The position numbers and the translations under genes are program-made. Below, one piece after another: positions 7,195-15,138 of a stretch of DNA of 15,138 bases. Position 1 is the first letter of the stretch. Each line of letters begins with the position of its first letter. The notes under the pieces were generated by a model. That model did no database searches, was not told the DNA's origin, and saw only the letters and a program-made list of their open reading frames with translations. The stretch comes from Verrucomicrobiia bacterium (lineage in GTDB: Bacteria; Verrucomicrobiota; Verrucomicrobiae; Limisphaerales; JAKPVM01). The stretch covers positions 1-15,138 of the forward strand of contig JAOADO010000004.1 of the NCBI GenBank assembly GCA_026417275.1, written 5' to 3'.

Positions 7195-9306
7195 CTAATA
7201 AACAATAATCTTTAAAAAATGCATGTTAGCCGTGTTGGGTTCGATTATTTCGATTTCCATGTCATTGCCTTCATAAATATTATAGATAGACCATGGTCCT
7301 TCAATTTTCTCTGCCGCAAGAATGGCATATTTTTTTCCTGCATCTCCTTTCCATTTAAATTTTACACCGTTTCCTGCCGTTGAGAAAACGACTGGTGGTT
7401 TAAATATCTCCGATAATTGGATTGGGGATATATAACCATTCTCTGAGATTGCCATACTTCCATGTTCAAGAAAATGGAGTTCCAGATACGATATATTTCT
7501 ATAAAATCCCCTTTCATTATTAATGATTTCGATGTAGCCCATATTAATCGAATCTAAGCAGACTGGACAGTATACAAAGCCGCGCAGAGGATGTTCGACC
7601 ACGTAGGTTCCATTTGTTTCTATTCTCGGAAGTTTGGAAATTAACTGCCAGTAAATTTTAGCAAGGGCGGGACCGTCTTTCATTCCGTCTTCGTCGGTAT
7701 CTGCAGTTAACGGCGAGAGCATAAAGAGTCCCTCTTCATAGTCTTTTATGCCGTCTTCATCAAAGTCGTTTGTAACTGGCAAAATGTGACCGTCTTCGGT
7801 TCCATCGAGCACTGCTTTTAACTGTTTTGGGCTTACTCTGCCGCTACCGCCGCGTATTTGTCCACCTTCCCATTTGAATCCGCCATGTCCCATATAATGC
7901 AAAGCCATAGAAGGGATCGAAATCTGGAGTTTGTTGGTCGGATTGTAAACGAGCCACCAATCCATTACTACGGTGTCGCCGCATTTTGGGCAGATTTCGT
8001 ATCCATCCATCGGGTGTTCAATTACAAACGGACGGTCTCTTGGTCCTGAGTCAATATCGGCTGCTCTTGGCAGGTTTTTCAGACTTTCTAATAGACTGCG
8101 GGCAACATCAATTCCATCATTTATATTGTCCATGTCTGTATCGTAATTGTCCGCAGAACAGTTAAAAAATTTTTCCTCCCAGTCCCGAAATCCATCTCCG
8201 TCTTTGTCAACTCCTTCAGTTTCAGGGATAAAATGCGTTAATCCATTCGATTCAAGTGCGGTTTTCAATACTGGCGGTCTAATTTTCCCAATGTGTATTG
8301 AACCTGAGTATGAAAATGAGCCATGTTCAAGGTAATGTATAGCAATAAAAGGCAAATTGATTTCAATATTCTCCAGCGGGTTGACTATTTGAAGGAATCC
8401 CATATTCACCTGTTCTCCGCAAATATTACAGGTTTCCACCCCAAAAGCCATATGCGGAATTCCATAAACATTAGTTGATGAAGAACTGAGTGTAAGATTC
8501 TGGATTAACTCGCAAAGATGTTTTGCAAGGTCAACGCCGTCTAGGATGCTATTTTTATCCTCATCATAATCAAACGGATTCATGGATAATATGCCCTCTT
8601 CAGTATCTGTAAGGTAATCTCGGTCAGAATCTTCGAATTGATTTATTGGGGGCAAATGCGAGTCTGTTCCCGCGTTTATTCCTGAAACCAGCAGAATCGA
8701 AGCCAGTGCTGGCGCCACCGTTTTCAATTTGTGAAATACAATACTCTTTTTTCTTTTTAACCGTTTGTCGGCTATGGATTTATGTTTAATTCCCGACTGG
8801 TATGGAATACGGAGAGGGACACCAGTTTTTTTATCCTCGAACAATTTAACACACTGATTGTATACAGCCCTGTATTTTGGCAGAAGAACCCTTGTAGTTT
8901 CGCAGTCCTGGCATGCCCAGTGAAACAAAATATCCTGTTCATTTTTCTGTAGATAATTTTTGCGATACCCATATTTAATGAAACTTTCGACACAGCAACG
9001 CGGATATCCGAACAGAAGCCCCTCCGCTCGAACGTTTCGTGCGCTTGAATCAATTGTCGTATTGTCAAATAATTCTGCGTAACGATTCAAATACGAGTGT
9101 GAGTTGCTGAATATTGTTTCCCGAATTTCTTTTTTTGAGCGTGTGAATTTTCGTATTTTTCTGATTTTCAATCCCAGACCAGCGAGTTCATTTAACTGAG
9201 GTTCAGAGATTTCTGGTTCCCATCGGCTCAGCGGCTTAATTCCCGCTTTTGTCAACATTGCAAGATAGGCAAGGTCAAATCCAAGGACATTTAAATTCTG
9301 GTTCAT
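7195..9306 (-). CDS. Cys-rich GYPxCCV domain fused to exported triplicated Ca/CxxC-HxxxH protein
   Basis: This 703-residue protein has unknown function. Residues 1-165 form a soluble-looking domain with GYPRCCVESF (100-109), CQDC (132-135) and Cys152; the GYPxCCVxxF motif recalls the DUF483 type of archaeal/bacterial cysteine domain, a tentative match. A basic stretch (KRLKRKK, 181-187) and hydrophobic segment (VAPALASILLVSGINAG, 197-213) then look like an internal signal peptide or a membrane anchor. Three repeats follow (about 225-350, 366-500, 514-635). Each has a thrombospondin-3/EF-like acidic motif (for example DFDEDGIKDYEEG), then C-x2-C, 27 residues, H-x3-H-G. The C-terminal module (638-703) resembles those of the two neighbouring large proteins. 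A TTG at 8725-8727 would give a start MKTVAPALAS with an ideal signal peptide, but the frame is uninterrupted, so I annotate one gene. The ATG at 9306 has no Shine-Dalgarno sequence. Confidence 0.75.
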   Translation of the reverse strand: MNQNLNVLGFDLAYLAMLTKAGIKPLSRWEPEISEPQLNELAGLGLKIRKIRKFTRSKKEIRETIFSNSHSYLNRYAELFDNTTIDSSARNVRAEGLLFGYPRCCVESFIKYGYRKNYLQKNEQDILFHWACQDCETTRVLLPKYRAVYNQCVKLFEDKKTGVPLRIPYQSGIKHKSIADKRLKRKKSIVFHKLKTVAPALASILLVSGINAGTDSHLPPINQFEDSDRDYLTDTEEGILSMNPFDYDEDKNSILDGVDLAKHLCELIQNLTLSSSSTNVYGIPHMAFGVETCNICGEQVNMGFLQIVNPLENIEINLPFIAIHYLEHGSFSYSGSIHIGKIRPPVLKTALESNGLTHFIPETEGVDKDGDGFRDWEEKFFNCSADNYDTDMDNINDGIDVARSLLESLKNLPRAADIDSGPRDRPFVIEHPMDGYEICPKCGDTVVMDWWLVYNPTNKLQISIPSMALHYMGHGGFKWEGGQIRGGSGRVSPKQLKAVLDGTEDGHILPVTNDFDEDGIKDYEEGLFMLSPLTADTDEDGMKDGPALAKIYWQLISKLPRIETNGTYVVEHPLRGFVYCPVCLDSINMGYIEIINNERGFYRNISYLELHFLEHGSMAISENGYISPIQLSEIFKPPVVFSTAGNGVKFKWKGDAGKKYAILAAEKIEGPWSIYNIYEGNDMEIEIIEPNTANMHFLKIIVY
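7402..8634 (-). repeat. Three tandem protein repeats with CxxC-x27-HxxxH
   Basis: This region encodes three units of about 120-135 residues in the 703-residue protein. Cys pairs lie at 293/296, 439/442 and 580/583, and His pairs at 324/328, 470/474 and 611/615. The gap between the second Cys and first His is 27 residues in every copy. Each unit begins with an acidic D-x-D-x-D-G type motif and ends near 'P..L...L'. The repeats have diverged at DNA level; no long identical stretch is seen. Confidence 0.8.
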
Positions 9307-9366
9307 AATAATTCAAATTAAATAAAGAAAAGACCAAACTCTCATTTTCTATTGGAAGACTAAATA

Positions 9367-9396
9367 ACAATAAACCACATTTCTGGATTACTTCAA
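9367..9396 (-). promoter_or_regulatory. Weak candidate promoter of the 703-residue gene
   Basis: On the minus strand TTGAAG (9391-9396) and TATTGT (9367-9372) are 18 bases apart, about 60 bases before the ATG. It overlaps a 6-bp inverted repeat (TTCTGG 9381-9386 with CCAGAA 9397-9402) that could instead be a weak terminator of the upstream CotH gene. Both readings are low confidence, and the two genes may be cotranscribed across the 136-base gap. Confidence 0.18.
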
Positions 9397-9442
9397 CCAG
9401 AACATTGTAATTTTGCACAATGAGTTTGCCTTCAGATAAAAA

Positions 9443-12400
9443 TCACGGTTTTGCTGGGGTCAAAACCCTGTAGTAGTTCATTTTACCGTCAATCAGGTTG
9501 GAAAAGTTGATTACACGATTATTTGTTCTTGCAACTATATCAAGGATATTTGTCCATCTATCTAAGCTGATGTTATCGGTGGCTTGCAATGAATATGTAC
9601 GATTGGAGACAGCCGTAAAACTCATGATTAAATAATTACCTTGTGTTGTTGATGTAATTTTCAAGCAACTTTGTGGGTCGTTTGGATTTGTACCAGCAAT
9701 ATATTCACTGAGGTTGCTCATTCCATCGCCGTCTGTATCCGCGAAGGCATCGTTTACAGAATTTGTATTGAATCCGTTGGCGAGTTCCCAGACATCCGGC
9801 ATACCATCGTTGTCTGAATCGTCAAGAACTGTTATGGTTGCCTGCGAACTTGCAAGACCAGAGGGTCTGGAGGAATTGAAAATGATTACCTGATAATTTG
9901 CCGTTGATTGCACGTTTGTAACAACATAGAACGACTTATAACTCATCAACTGATTCGTGGCAAGATAAGTTGATCCCCTGCGCCAACGATATGTTATCGG
10001 TAAAGTCGCTGTGTTTGTAATCTCAACGCTTAAGACCGTGGTTCCACCACGCGGGACCGTAACTGAAATCGGTTGTTGAACAATCGTTGGGTCTACAAGA
10101 ATAATTAATTCCGCCGCTTGACTTTCAATAGAGCCGGCGTCATCAGCAACTACAACGCTGTAAACACCAGCGTCTTTTAATTGAACATTCGTTAATGTAA
10201 GGACATTAGATGTTGCTCCGGGTATGTTTACACCATTGTATTTCCATTGATATCGAAGGAGGGTTGTGCTCACAGCGCTTACAGAAAAAGTTACGTTTGA
10301 CCCCGCTTTTGTTGAAACACTCTGTGGTTGTTCTAAAATTGTTGGCAATTTGATGACTGTTAAATTCACCGAAGCGCTTTCTGCCGAACCGGCGTTATTA
10401 AACGCGACTAAAGTGTAAGCGCCTCCGTTGGAAACAGTAACATTGTTCAGAACAAGAATCGCGTTGGTTGCGCCGTCAATGTTTTCTCCGTTAAATCGCC
10501 ACTGATAATAAATGGGGGGTGTCCCTGTAACCACAGGATTAAACACAGCGCTTTGATATTCCATGACAATTTTATCCGACGGCATTGAAACTATGGATGG
10601 CGGTTGTCCGTCAATAATTCGGTTGTTTGGATTAGGTGATGCCGCAAACCAATTCAAAGGATCATTTCCATATTTGGTCTTATTTTTCCTTTGTAAAGAA
10701 GCGCCTGAACCACTCGCCGCAATAGGCCAGGGCGTTTTATTGTTGTATCTAACCTCGTCAACCGTCACATAAACAAGCCCTCTTTCTGTGGTGTTATCCG
10801 GCTTCTGCAATTCAATATTTTCTCCATTATTCTGCAATGAACCAGAGAATTGGTATAGTTTGATTGCATCCGATAGTGAGAAACGTTGTTTGAATTCCGA
10901 CGGGGTGGAATTCGCAATAAGAATTGTTTCGCCCGGTTCCATTACAATGCCTGCGGGGAATGTAAATCCCACGCCATTAATCCTCCAGGCGTTTTGCGGA
11001 TTATTTGGGTCAAATAACGGAACAGCTGTTTGAGAAATATTTTCGATTTTAATAAATTCATTTCTTCCATCCGCGTCTGCGTAATAGATTTCAGTTATGA
11101 CAACTGGACCAACCATTGGCTCGGAATTCGGTGCGCCCAATGTTAGTTCTTTTTGTAAAACAAAATGCTCTTCCCCTGTTCCGTCCACAAATCTGCCAAA
11201 GGACACATTCGCCAGCGATGCACCAAAATCAAATCCGTGACTATATCCACTCAGTTTACCGTTAAATGCCGAGAATATGTATGCCGAATCGCCGGACCAT
11301 CCCAAACCAAACGGGGTCAATGAACCTTGTCCTCCGTTAAAATTAGTCTCATAAAACACAACATAGCCGCCTGCGGGGACAATTGTTCCATCCGGTATTC
11401 TAAATTTCATTGGTTCATTGGCGTCGTCTGTCAAAAACCATCCGCTTATATCCACGTTCGTCTCTGAACCGTTGTAAATTTCTATCGCATCAAGCAATGG
11501 CGATTGCGAGCGCGACAGGACCTCGTTTATATAAATTTTCGGGGGTTTGGGTTGCTGTATGATTCCGTTTAACACACCCACCGTCCATGATTTGCTTGTC
11601 TCCCAATCCGTGTTTTGATTGGTTAAAAAGTTTTCATTCGCCACAAGGGCATATCCTTGACCATCTGTGAGCGGGAACCAATCGTTGTATCTGAATTCCT
11701 GTACAAGTTCGCCGAGCGGACCTTCGAGCCTTATCCGCTCACCGTCGTCGCTCAAAGCGCCTATAAATTCGCCGGCGATTACGGGCAAACTTGCTCCACT
11801 GCCTCGAATATATCTGTACAATGCTTCAAAACAATTTGTGTTTCGAACCACATAAACAGACTCGCCCGCTCCAAGCGTTAAGTTTGGGAATGTAAAAGTG
11901 ATTCCAGCCGTAAATTTAAACCCGGAAAGGTTAATTGTCTTTGAGCCCACATTTTTGACAACGATGTATTCATAATCTTCAATATCATTTGTTGCACCGG
12001 GTGGTCTTGGAGGATTATACATAATTTCTGTTATCCGCAACGGTATCGGCGTAGATTCGACGAACGGCGCCTCATTCAACGCGCTCCAGTTTGTGCCGAT
12101 TAACACTCGCGATTTGACAATAACGCTCGATTTTAGAATGACTGGTTGAGTGTAAGGAAGCGCCTCTGGAGATAACGCGCCGCCCATCAACCTCGGGTCT
12201 ACTCCGTTTGTTGTGTAATAAATTTGACCGGTTGGCGCGTACATGGATAAGACCATGTAATTGGAAAACGTTGCGCCATGCATGCTGAACGAAGGGGCGG
12301 TAACATTCGGATAAAGCCCGGCATTCTTAAATTGCTGAATAACAAGCGCTGTCCTGTTCGGGAAAAATTGTGTAAGCAAACGCGTCCTTTCTGTTATCCA

Positions 12401-15138
12401 CTCAGCGTCTCTGGTATAAGGTTGAGTGGTTCTTACAACGTCTCCCCATCGCGCAGATTCGCAGACAATCGCTTTGTAAATTGTGTCGCACAGTTTAATA
12501 AAGCGCGGTATTGTCTGATTAGTTGTAAGAATGCCATTGTTGAAGAAGAATTTGTGTGCCCTGTCGGCAAAAAGCATTCGCCATTCTGGATTTTGTTTTA
12601 ACTGGTAGTAGAGTTTAGCCGGCGACATTGCCTCCCTCGATTCGGTTCCCACTGTTGTTCTATCTTCAGGCACCCACGGCGGCAATTCGAGTGTATACTC
12701 AGCGTCCCACACTAAAAATATGAATTTTCCGTCGGCGGAACGCCTCCTTATTGCATTCCAGTTTTGCCATGGCCAATCCACTGTACACGTGTAAAAGTTC
12801 AACATCATGTAATCTGCAAGATTTGTGACATCCAGATACCTTTGAATAGCCGCATACTGTTCTGGCGTGGTTACGCCCGCATTCGCAATCGCAAACATTG
12901 TATCCCAAGCCTGCCTGTCGCCATCGGCAACTTTTGGTTGAGTTGGTGTTGACAACTCGCTGAAAATTGCGTCGTAATCTTCTTTGTTGCCGCCTAAATA
13001 TGACGATGCAAACGAAGCGTCGGTTCGTTCAGCGGGATTGTACATTCCCCAGTAAAGCCCGTTAATATAAAGGTGGACAAATCGCCCGTGCGACGCCAAA
13101 GACCCCATTGCCAGTTGGCTTTCGCGCGTAAACTGGTCTCGAACATAAATGGCATGCGTCCTTTCTGCCCCGTCTGCGTTTGAGTTATTCAGCGGTCCAG
13201 AATTATCTGTTCTGACCCACGACATATTGAAAATCGGTCTGAATTGAATTGCATCGAATCGCTCTAACTCGCTGTCATCAAAGAACTTAAAGTTCAACTT
13301 CTTCGGACCATACTTGTCCCTGAAAACAAGGCGAAGCCCCTTCTTTGGTGTCATTGTTCTGCTTGCTCCACCTGCAATTCTGATGCCGCAATTGACATTA
13401 ATTCCCTTTTTTGAACCGTCCGGAAAGAATACTTCAAACGCTGCCTGTCTCTCCGATGTTACTCCGGTCCAGGAAGGATTTGCATAAATACCCTGAGGAC
13501 CAAAGAATTCATCTGGATTCACCGTTATACAGACAATTGGCAGGGATTTTAAATCTTCGGCAATCTCATTTTTATATGCCGCGTTTGTAACAACGCGCTG
13601 GTCCATTGCATAGTCAGCGGAGGAACTGCCCCATGTTGATGGAAAACCTGCCCCATTCTGGGTTAGAATATCATTTGCGAATATGTATGTGTGTGTATCT
13701 ATATTTGACGGTTTCCATCCAGGTTTGAATGCTGCCGCACGTATGACAGTTGTTTTGTTTATTGGAATCGGTCCTGAATAGATAAAGCCGTTAGTTTCAG
13801 ACGGCGCTGTGCCGTTCATTGTGTATCGTATCGTTGAGCCTGGAGTTTCGCACGTAATCTGAAGCAAGAAATTTGTCTCATAGAAACCTCTGTTGTGGCT
13901 AAATTTTGTGTCTGCCACATAATCAACAACGCCGGGGTCGTTTGCCATCCCGGGTGTTGGACTTCCAAAATAGCGTGCCCCCAATCCCTGTGTTTCATTC
14001 GCTATTAATACCGGAGAAATCAAAAAATCTGAATCGCTTCCAGAGGAATTCAGAGCATGTATGGCGAGCACATTTTCGCCAGATTCCAGGAGGTTTAAAT
14101 ATGGACTTAAATCTATTTCTTCATCCACGTATGCCAGCGAATCATCCCTGTCTGTCAAGGCCGTTGAATTCCAGTTGGCATTTTGCGGCGCATTGCGTCT
14201 GGCAACCTCCTGACCGTTCAAATACGCAATAAATCCGTCATCGTATTTTACCTTTAAAATCAATTCATCATAAACTGCAGAGTCGGATACATTAAATTTA
14301 TACCTCACGTAAAGACTTGTTTTGCCTGTCATCTTCGATTTAATATCTGTGAAAGCAAAACCGCTCATACCTGTTAACGGTAAACCATTCGCGATTTTCT
14401 GCACTTCTTCTTGTGCAAGCGCCCGCGTCCACAATGCGACTTCATCCATGTACCCCTGTGTAAATTCTCCGCTATAACCCGGGTCTCCACCCCAGTATAG
14501 TGGGTTTGATTCCATATCCCCGCTTGCTGTATTTGCTGAAACAAGTTTTCCGTTTACATAATAAGAAAGCGAAGCCCCGTTCTTTACAACACAGAGATGC
14601 AACCATTGATTATTCGGAATAGTGTAATATAAAAAACCTATATCGGCGCCGCGGTAATACTCGAAACGAGATGGTGTGAATTTAACAAATTGCAGTGGGG
14701 ACTGAACTCCCCCTGAACGATTGCCAAGGATAACTCCCACGCTGTTGGGGACTGCTGTCTGATTCCACCAGAAAGACCACGTGAAATTGCTCGTATTTTG
14801 AGATAAACGCGGAACAGTTCCAGCCGAGACATAACTGCTACTGCCATTAAAACTAAGCACCCAACCACGGACGGAATCATAAACCCAGTTTGCACCGCTA
14901 ATTGTTCCATTCACTCCGCCAGCCAGATTTGAAACAATTGTCCCGCTCCCTTCGCGGACAGGCCAGAGCCCATATAAATTCGTCCTTGCTGGTTCTGCCA
15001 GACGACTAAAACCAAACCCGGATTGTCCGCTCGTCCAAGATGAATCATCATAATCTGTTGATGTCCAGTTAGTTGCTGGGGCGCTGCCGGATGGCACAAA
15101 ATATTTTGCCGAAATCCCATTCGTAAATAAAAATGAAC
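9443..15138 (-). CDS. Large secreted CotH/LamG/lamin-tail/Ig protein, 5' end missing
   Basis: The gene is partial. The frame stays open from GTG 15097 to the window edge (reading AKYFVPSGSAPATNW across the GTG), so the start and signal peptide lie outside. Counting from that GTG (1884 residues), domains are: a split galactose-binding-like beta-sandwich (1-35 and 244-365) with a LamG/concanavalin-type domain between (about 40-240); a chitobiase C-terminal/FN3-like domain (405-475); a CotH domain (515-860) with GASR (577-580), VDWPWQNWN (773-781) and FLVWDAEYTL (794-803), where Asp774 and Asp798 are candidate catalytic residues; a second chitobiase-like domain (935-1010); lamin-tail domains (1015-1175, 1183-1322, 1328-1490); three Ig-like domains (1498-1582, 1584-1668, 1670-1757); a thrombospondin-3-like calcium motif (DSDNDGMPDVWE, DTDGDGMSNLSEY, 1760-1799); and a C-terminal YSLQATDN module (1810-1884). 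CotH-family proteins include protein kinases, but the substrate here is unknown. It is probably surface-attached or released. Confidence 0.9.
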   Translation of the reverse strand, partial: SFLFTNGISAKYFVPSGSAPATNWTSTDYDDSSWTSGQSGFGFSRLAEPARTNLYGLWPVREGSGTIVSNLAGGVNGTISGANWVYDSVRGWVLSFNGSSSYVSAGTVPRLSQNTSNFTWSFWWNQTAVPNSVGVILGNRSGGVQSPLQFVKFTPSRFEYYRGADIGFLYYTIPNNQWLHLCVVKNGASLSYYVNGKLVSANTASGDMESNPLYWGGDPGYSGEFTQGYMDEVALWTRALAQEEVQKIANGLPLTGMSGFAFTDIKSKMTGKTSLYVRYKFNVSDSAVYDELILKVKYDDGFIAYLNGQEVARRNAPQNANWNSTALTDRDDSLAYVDEEIDLSPYLNLLESGENVLAIHALNSSGSDSDFLISPVLIANETQGLGARYFGSPTPGMANDPGVVDYVADTKFSHNRGFYETNFLLQITCETPGSTIRYTMNGTAPSETNGFIYSGPIPINKTTVIRAAAFKPGWKPSNIDTHTYIFANDILTQNGAGFPSTWGSSSADYAMDQRVVTNAAYKNEIAEDLKSLPIVCITVNPDEFFGPQGIYANPSWTGVTSERQAAFEVFFPDGSKKGINVNCGIRIAGGASRTMTPKKGLRLVFRDKYGPKKLNFKFFDDSELERFDAIQFRPIFNMSWVRTDNSGPLNNSNADGAERTHAIYVRDQFTRESQLAMGSLASHGRFVHLYINGLYWGMYNPAERTDASFASSYLGGNKEDYDAIFSELSTPTQPKVADGDRQAWDTMFAIANAGVTTPEQYAAIQRYLDVTNLADYMMLNFYTCTVDWPWQNWNAIRRRSADGKFIFLVWDAEYTLELPPWVPEDRTTVGTESREAMSPAKLYYQLKQNPEWRMLFADRAHKFFFNNGILTTNQTIPRFIKLCDTIYKAIVCESARWGDVVRTTQPYTRDAEWITERTRLLTQFFPNRTALVIQQFKNAGLYPNVTAPSFSMHGATFSNYMVLSMYAPTGQIYYTTNGVDPRLMGGALSPEALPYTQPVILKSSVIVKSRVLIGTNWSALNEAPFVESTPIPLRITEIMYNPPRPPGATNDIEDYEYIVVKNVGSKTINLSGFKFTAGITFTFPNLTLGAGESVYVVRNTNCFEALYRYIRGSGASLPVIAGEFIGALSDDGERIRLEGPLGELVQEFRYNDWFPLTDGQGYALVANENFLTNQNTDWETSKSWTVGVLNGIIQQPKPPKIYINEVLSRSQSPLLDAIEIYNGSETNVDISGWFLTDDANEPMKFRIPDGTIVPAGGYVVFYETNFNGGQGSLTPFGLGWSGDSAYIFSAFNGKLSGYSHGFDFGASLANVSFGRFVDGTGEEHFVLQKELTLGAPNSEPMVGPVVITEIYYADADGRNEFIKIENISQTAVPLFDPNNPQNAWRINGVGFTFPAGIVMEPGETILIANSTPSEFKQRFSLSDAIKLYQFSGSLQNNGENIELQKPDNTTERGLVYVTVDEVRYNNKTPWPIAASGSGASLQRKNKTKYGNDPLNWFAASPNPNNRIIDGQPPSIVSMPSDKIVMEYQSAVFNPVVTGTPPIYYQWRFNGENIDGATNAILVLNNVTVSNGGAYTLVAFNNAGSAESASVNLTVIKLPTILEQPQSVSTKAGSNVTFSVSAVSTTLLRYQWKYNGVNIPGATSNVLTLTNVQLKDAGVYSVVVADDAGSIESQAAELIILVDPTIVQQPISVTVPRGGTTVLSVEITNTATLPITYRWRRGSTYLATNQLMSYKSFYVVTNVQSTANYQVIIFNSSRPSGLASSQATITVLDDSDNDGMPDVWELANGFNTNSVNDAFADTDGDGMSNLSEYIAGTNPNDPQSCLKITSTTQGNYLIMSFTAVSNRTYSLQATDNISLDRWTNILDIVARTNNRVINFSNLIDGKMNYYRVLTPAKP
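10352..11551 (-). repeat. LTD-LTD-Ig cassette, copy in the CotH protein
   Basis: Residues 1183-1582 of the CotH protein match in order the cassette encoded at 4369-5688. Both run from 'xxNExLxxxxxPLxDAxExYN' through a second lamin-tail domain ending 'NWFAxxPxP' into an Ig domain with 'YQWxFNG'. Similarity is at protein level only. Confidence 0.65.

Noticed and set aside
15095..15097. GTG as the true start of the CotH-domain gene
   Set aside because: The frame continues upstream without a stop to the window edge with domain-like residues (AKYFVPSGS), and no signal peptide follows the GTG, so the gene is cut by the window.

Overview
The window looks like chromosomal DNA of a free-living, protein-secreting bacterium of the PVC group, most likely Verrucomicrobiota or a relative. 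This is inferred from protein architecture, not from a marker gene. Three secreted or surface proteins carry lamin-tail domains, Ig-like domains, a CotH domain, thrombospondin-3-like calcium motifs and C-terminal modules of the 'YxLQxTxNLxxWT' kind. There is also a bacterial ApgM-type phosphoglycerate mutase and a TAT-exported aldo/keto-reductase-like protein. Base composition is moderate to AT-leaning, and four of the five visible gene starts lack a clear Shine-Dalgarno sequence. I see no tRNA, rRNA, CRISPR array, insertion sequence or phage gene.

Layout from left to right: a gene-free leader (1-388); a TAT-signal protein on the plus strand (389-1402); then five genes on the minus strand. 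Read in transcription order, these are a very large CotH/LamG/lamin-tail/Ig protein whose 5' end lies beyond the right edge (9443-15138), a 703-residue protein with a cysteine-rich N-terminal domain and a triplicated metal-site-like module (7195-9306), an 831-residue lamin-tail/Ig protein (4141-6636), ApgM phosphoglycerate mutase (2723-3949, followed by a strong intrinsic terminator) and a cytoplasmic aldo/keto reductase (1482-2483), which converges on the TAT protein. A 558-base gap between the 703- and 831-residue genes may hold a small, possibly frame-disrupted coding remnant.

The three large genes form a set. All are exported, all end in a related C-terminal module of about 65-75 residues, and the 831-residue protein is collinear with the lamin-tail/lamin-tail/Ig segment of the CotH protein, as if one derives from the other. 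The most unusual protein is the 703-residue one. It contains three copies of a unit of about 140 residues, each with a calcium-type acidic motif followed by C-x2-C, exactly 27 residues, then H-x3-H. These follow an N-terminal GYPxCCV domain and an internal signal-peptide-like segment. ApgM and the two aldo/keto-reductase-type genes look like ordinary metabolism, with no evident link to the secreted proteins.
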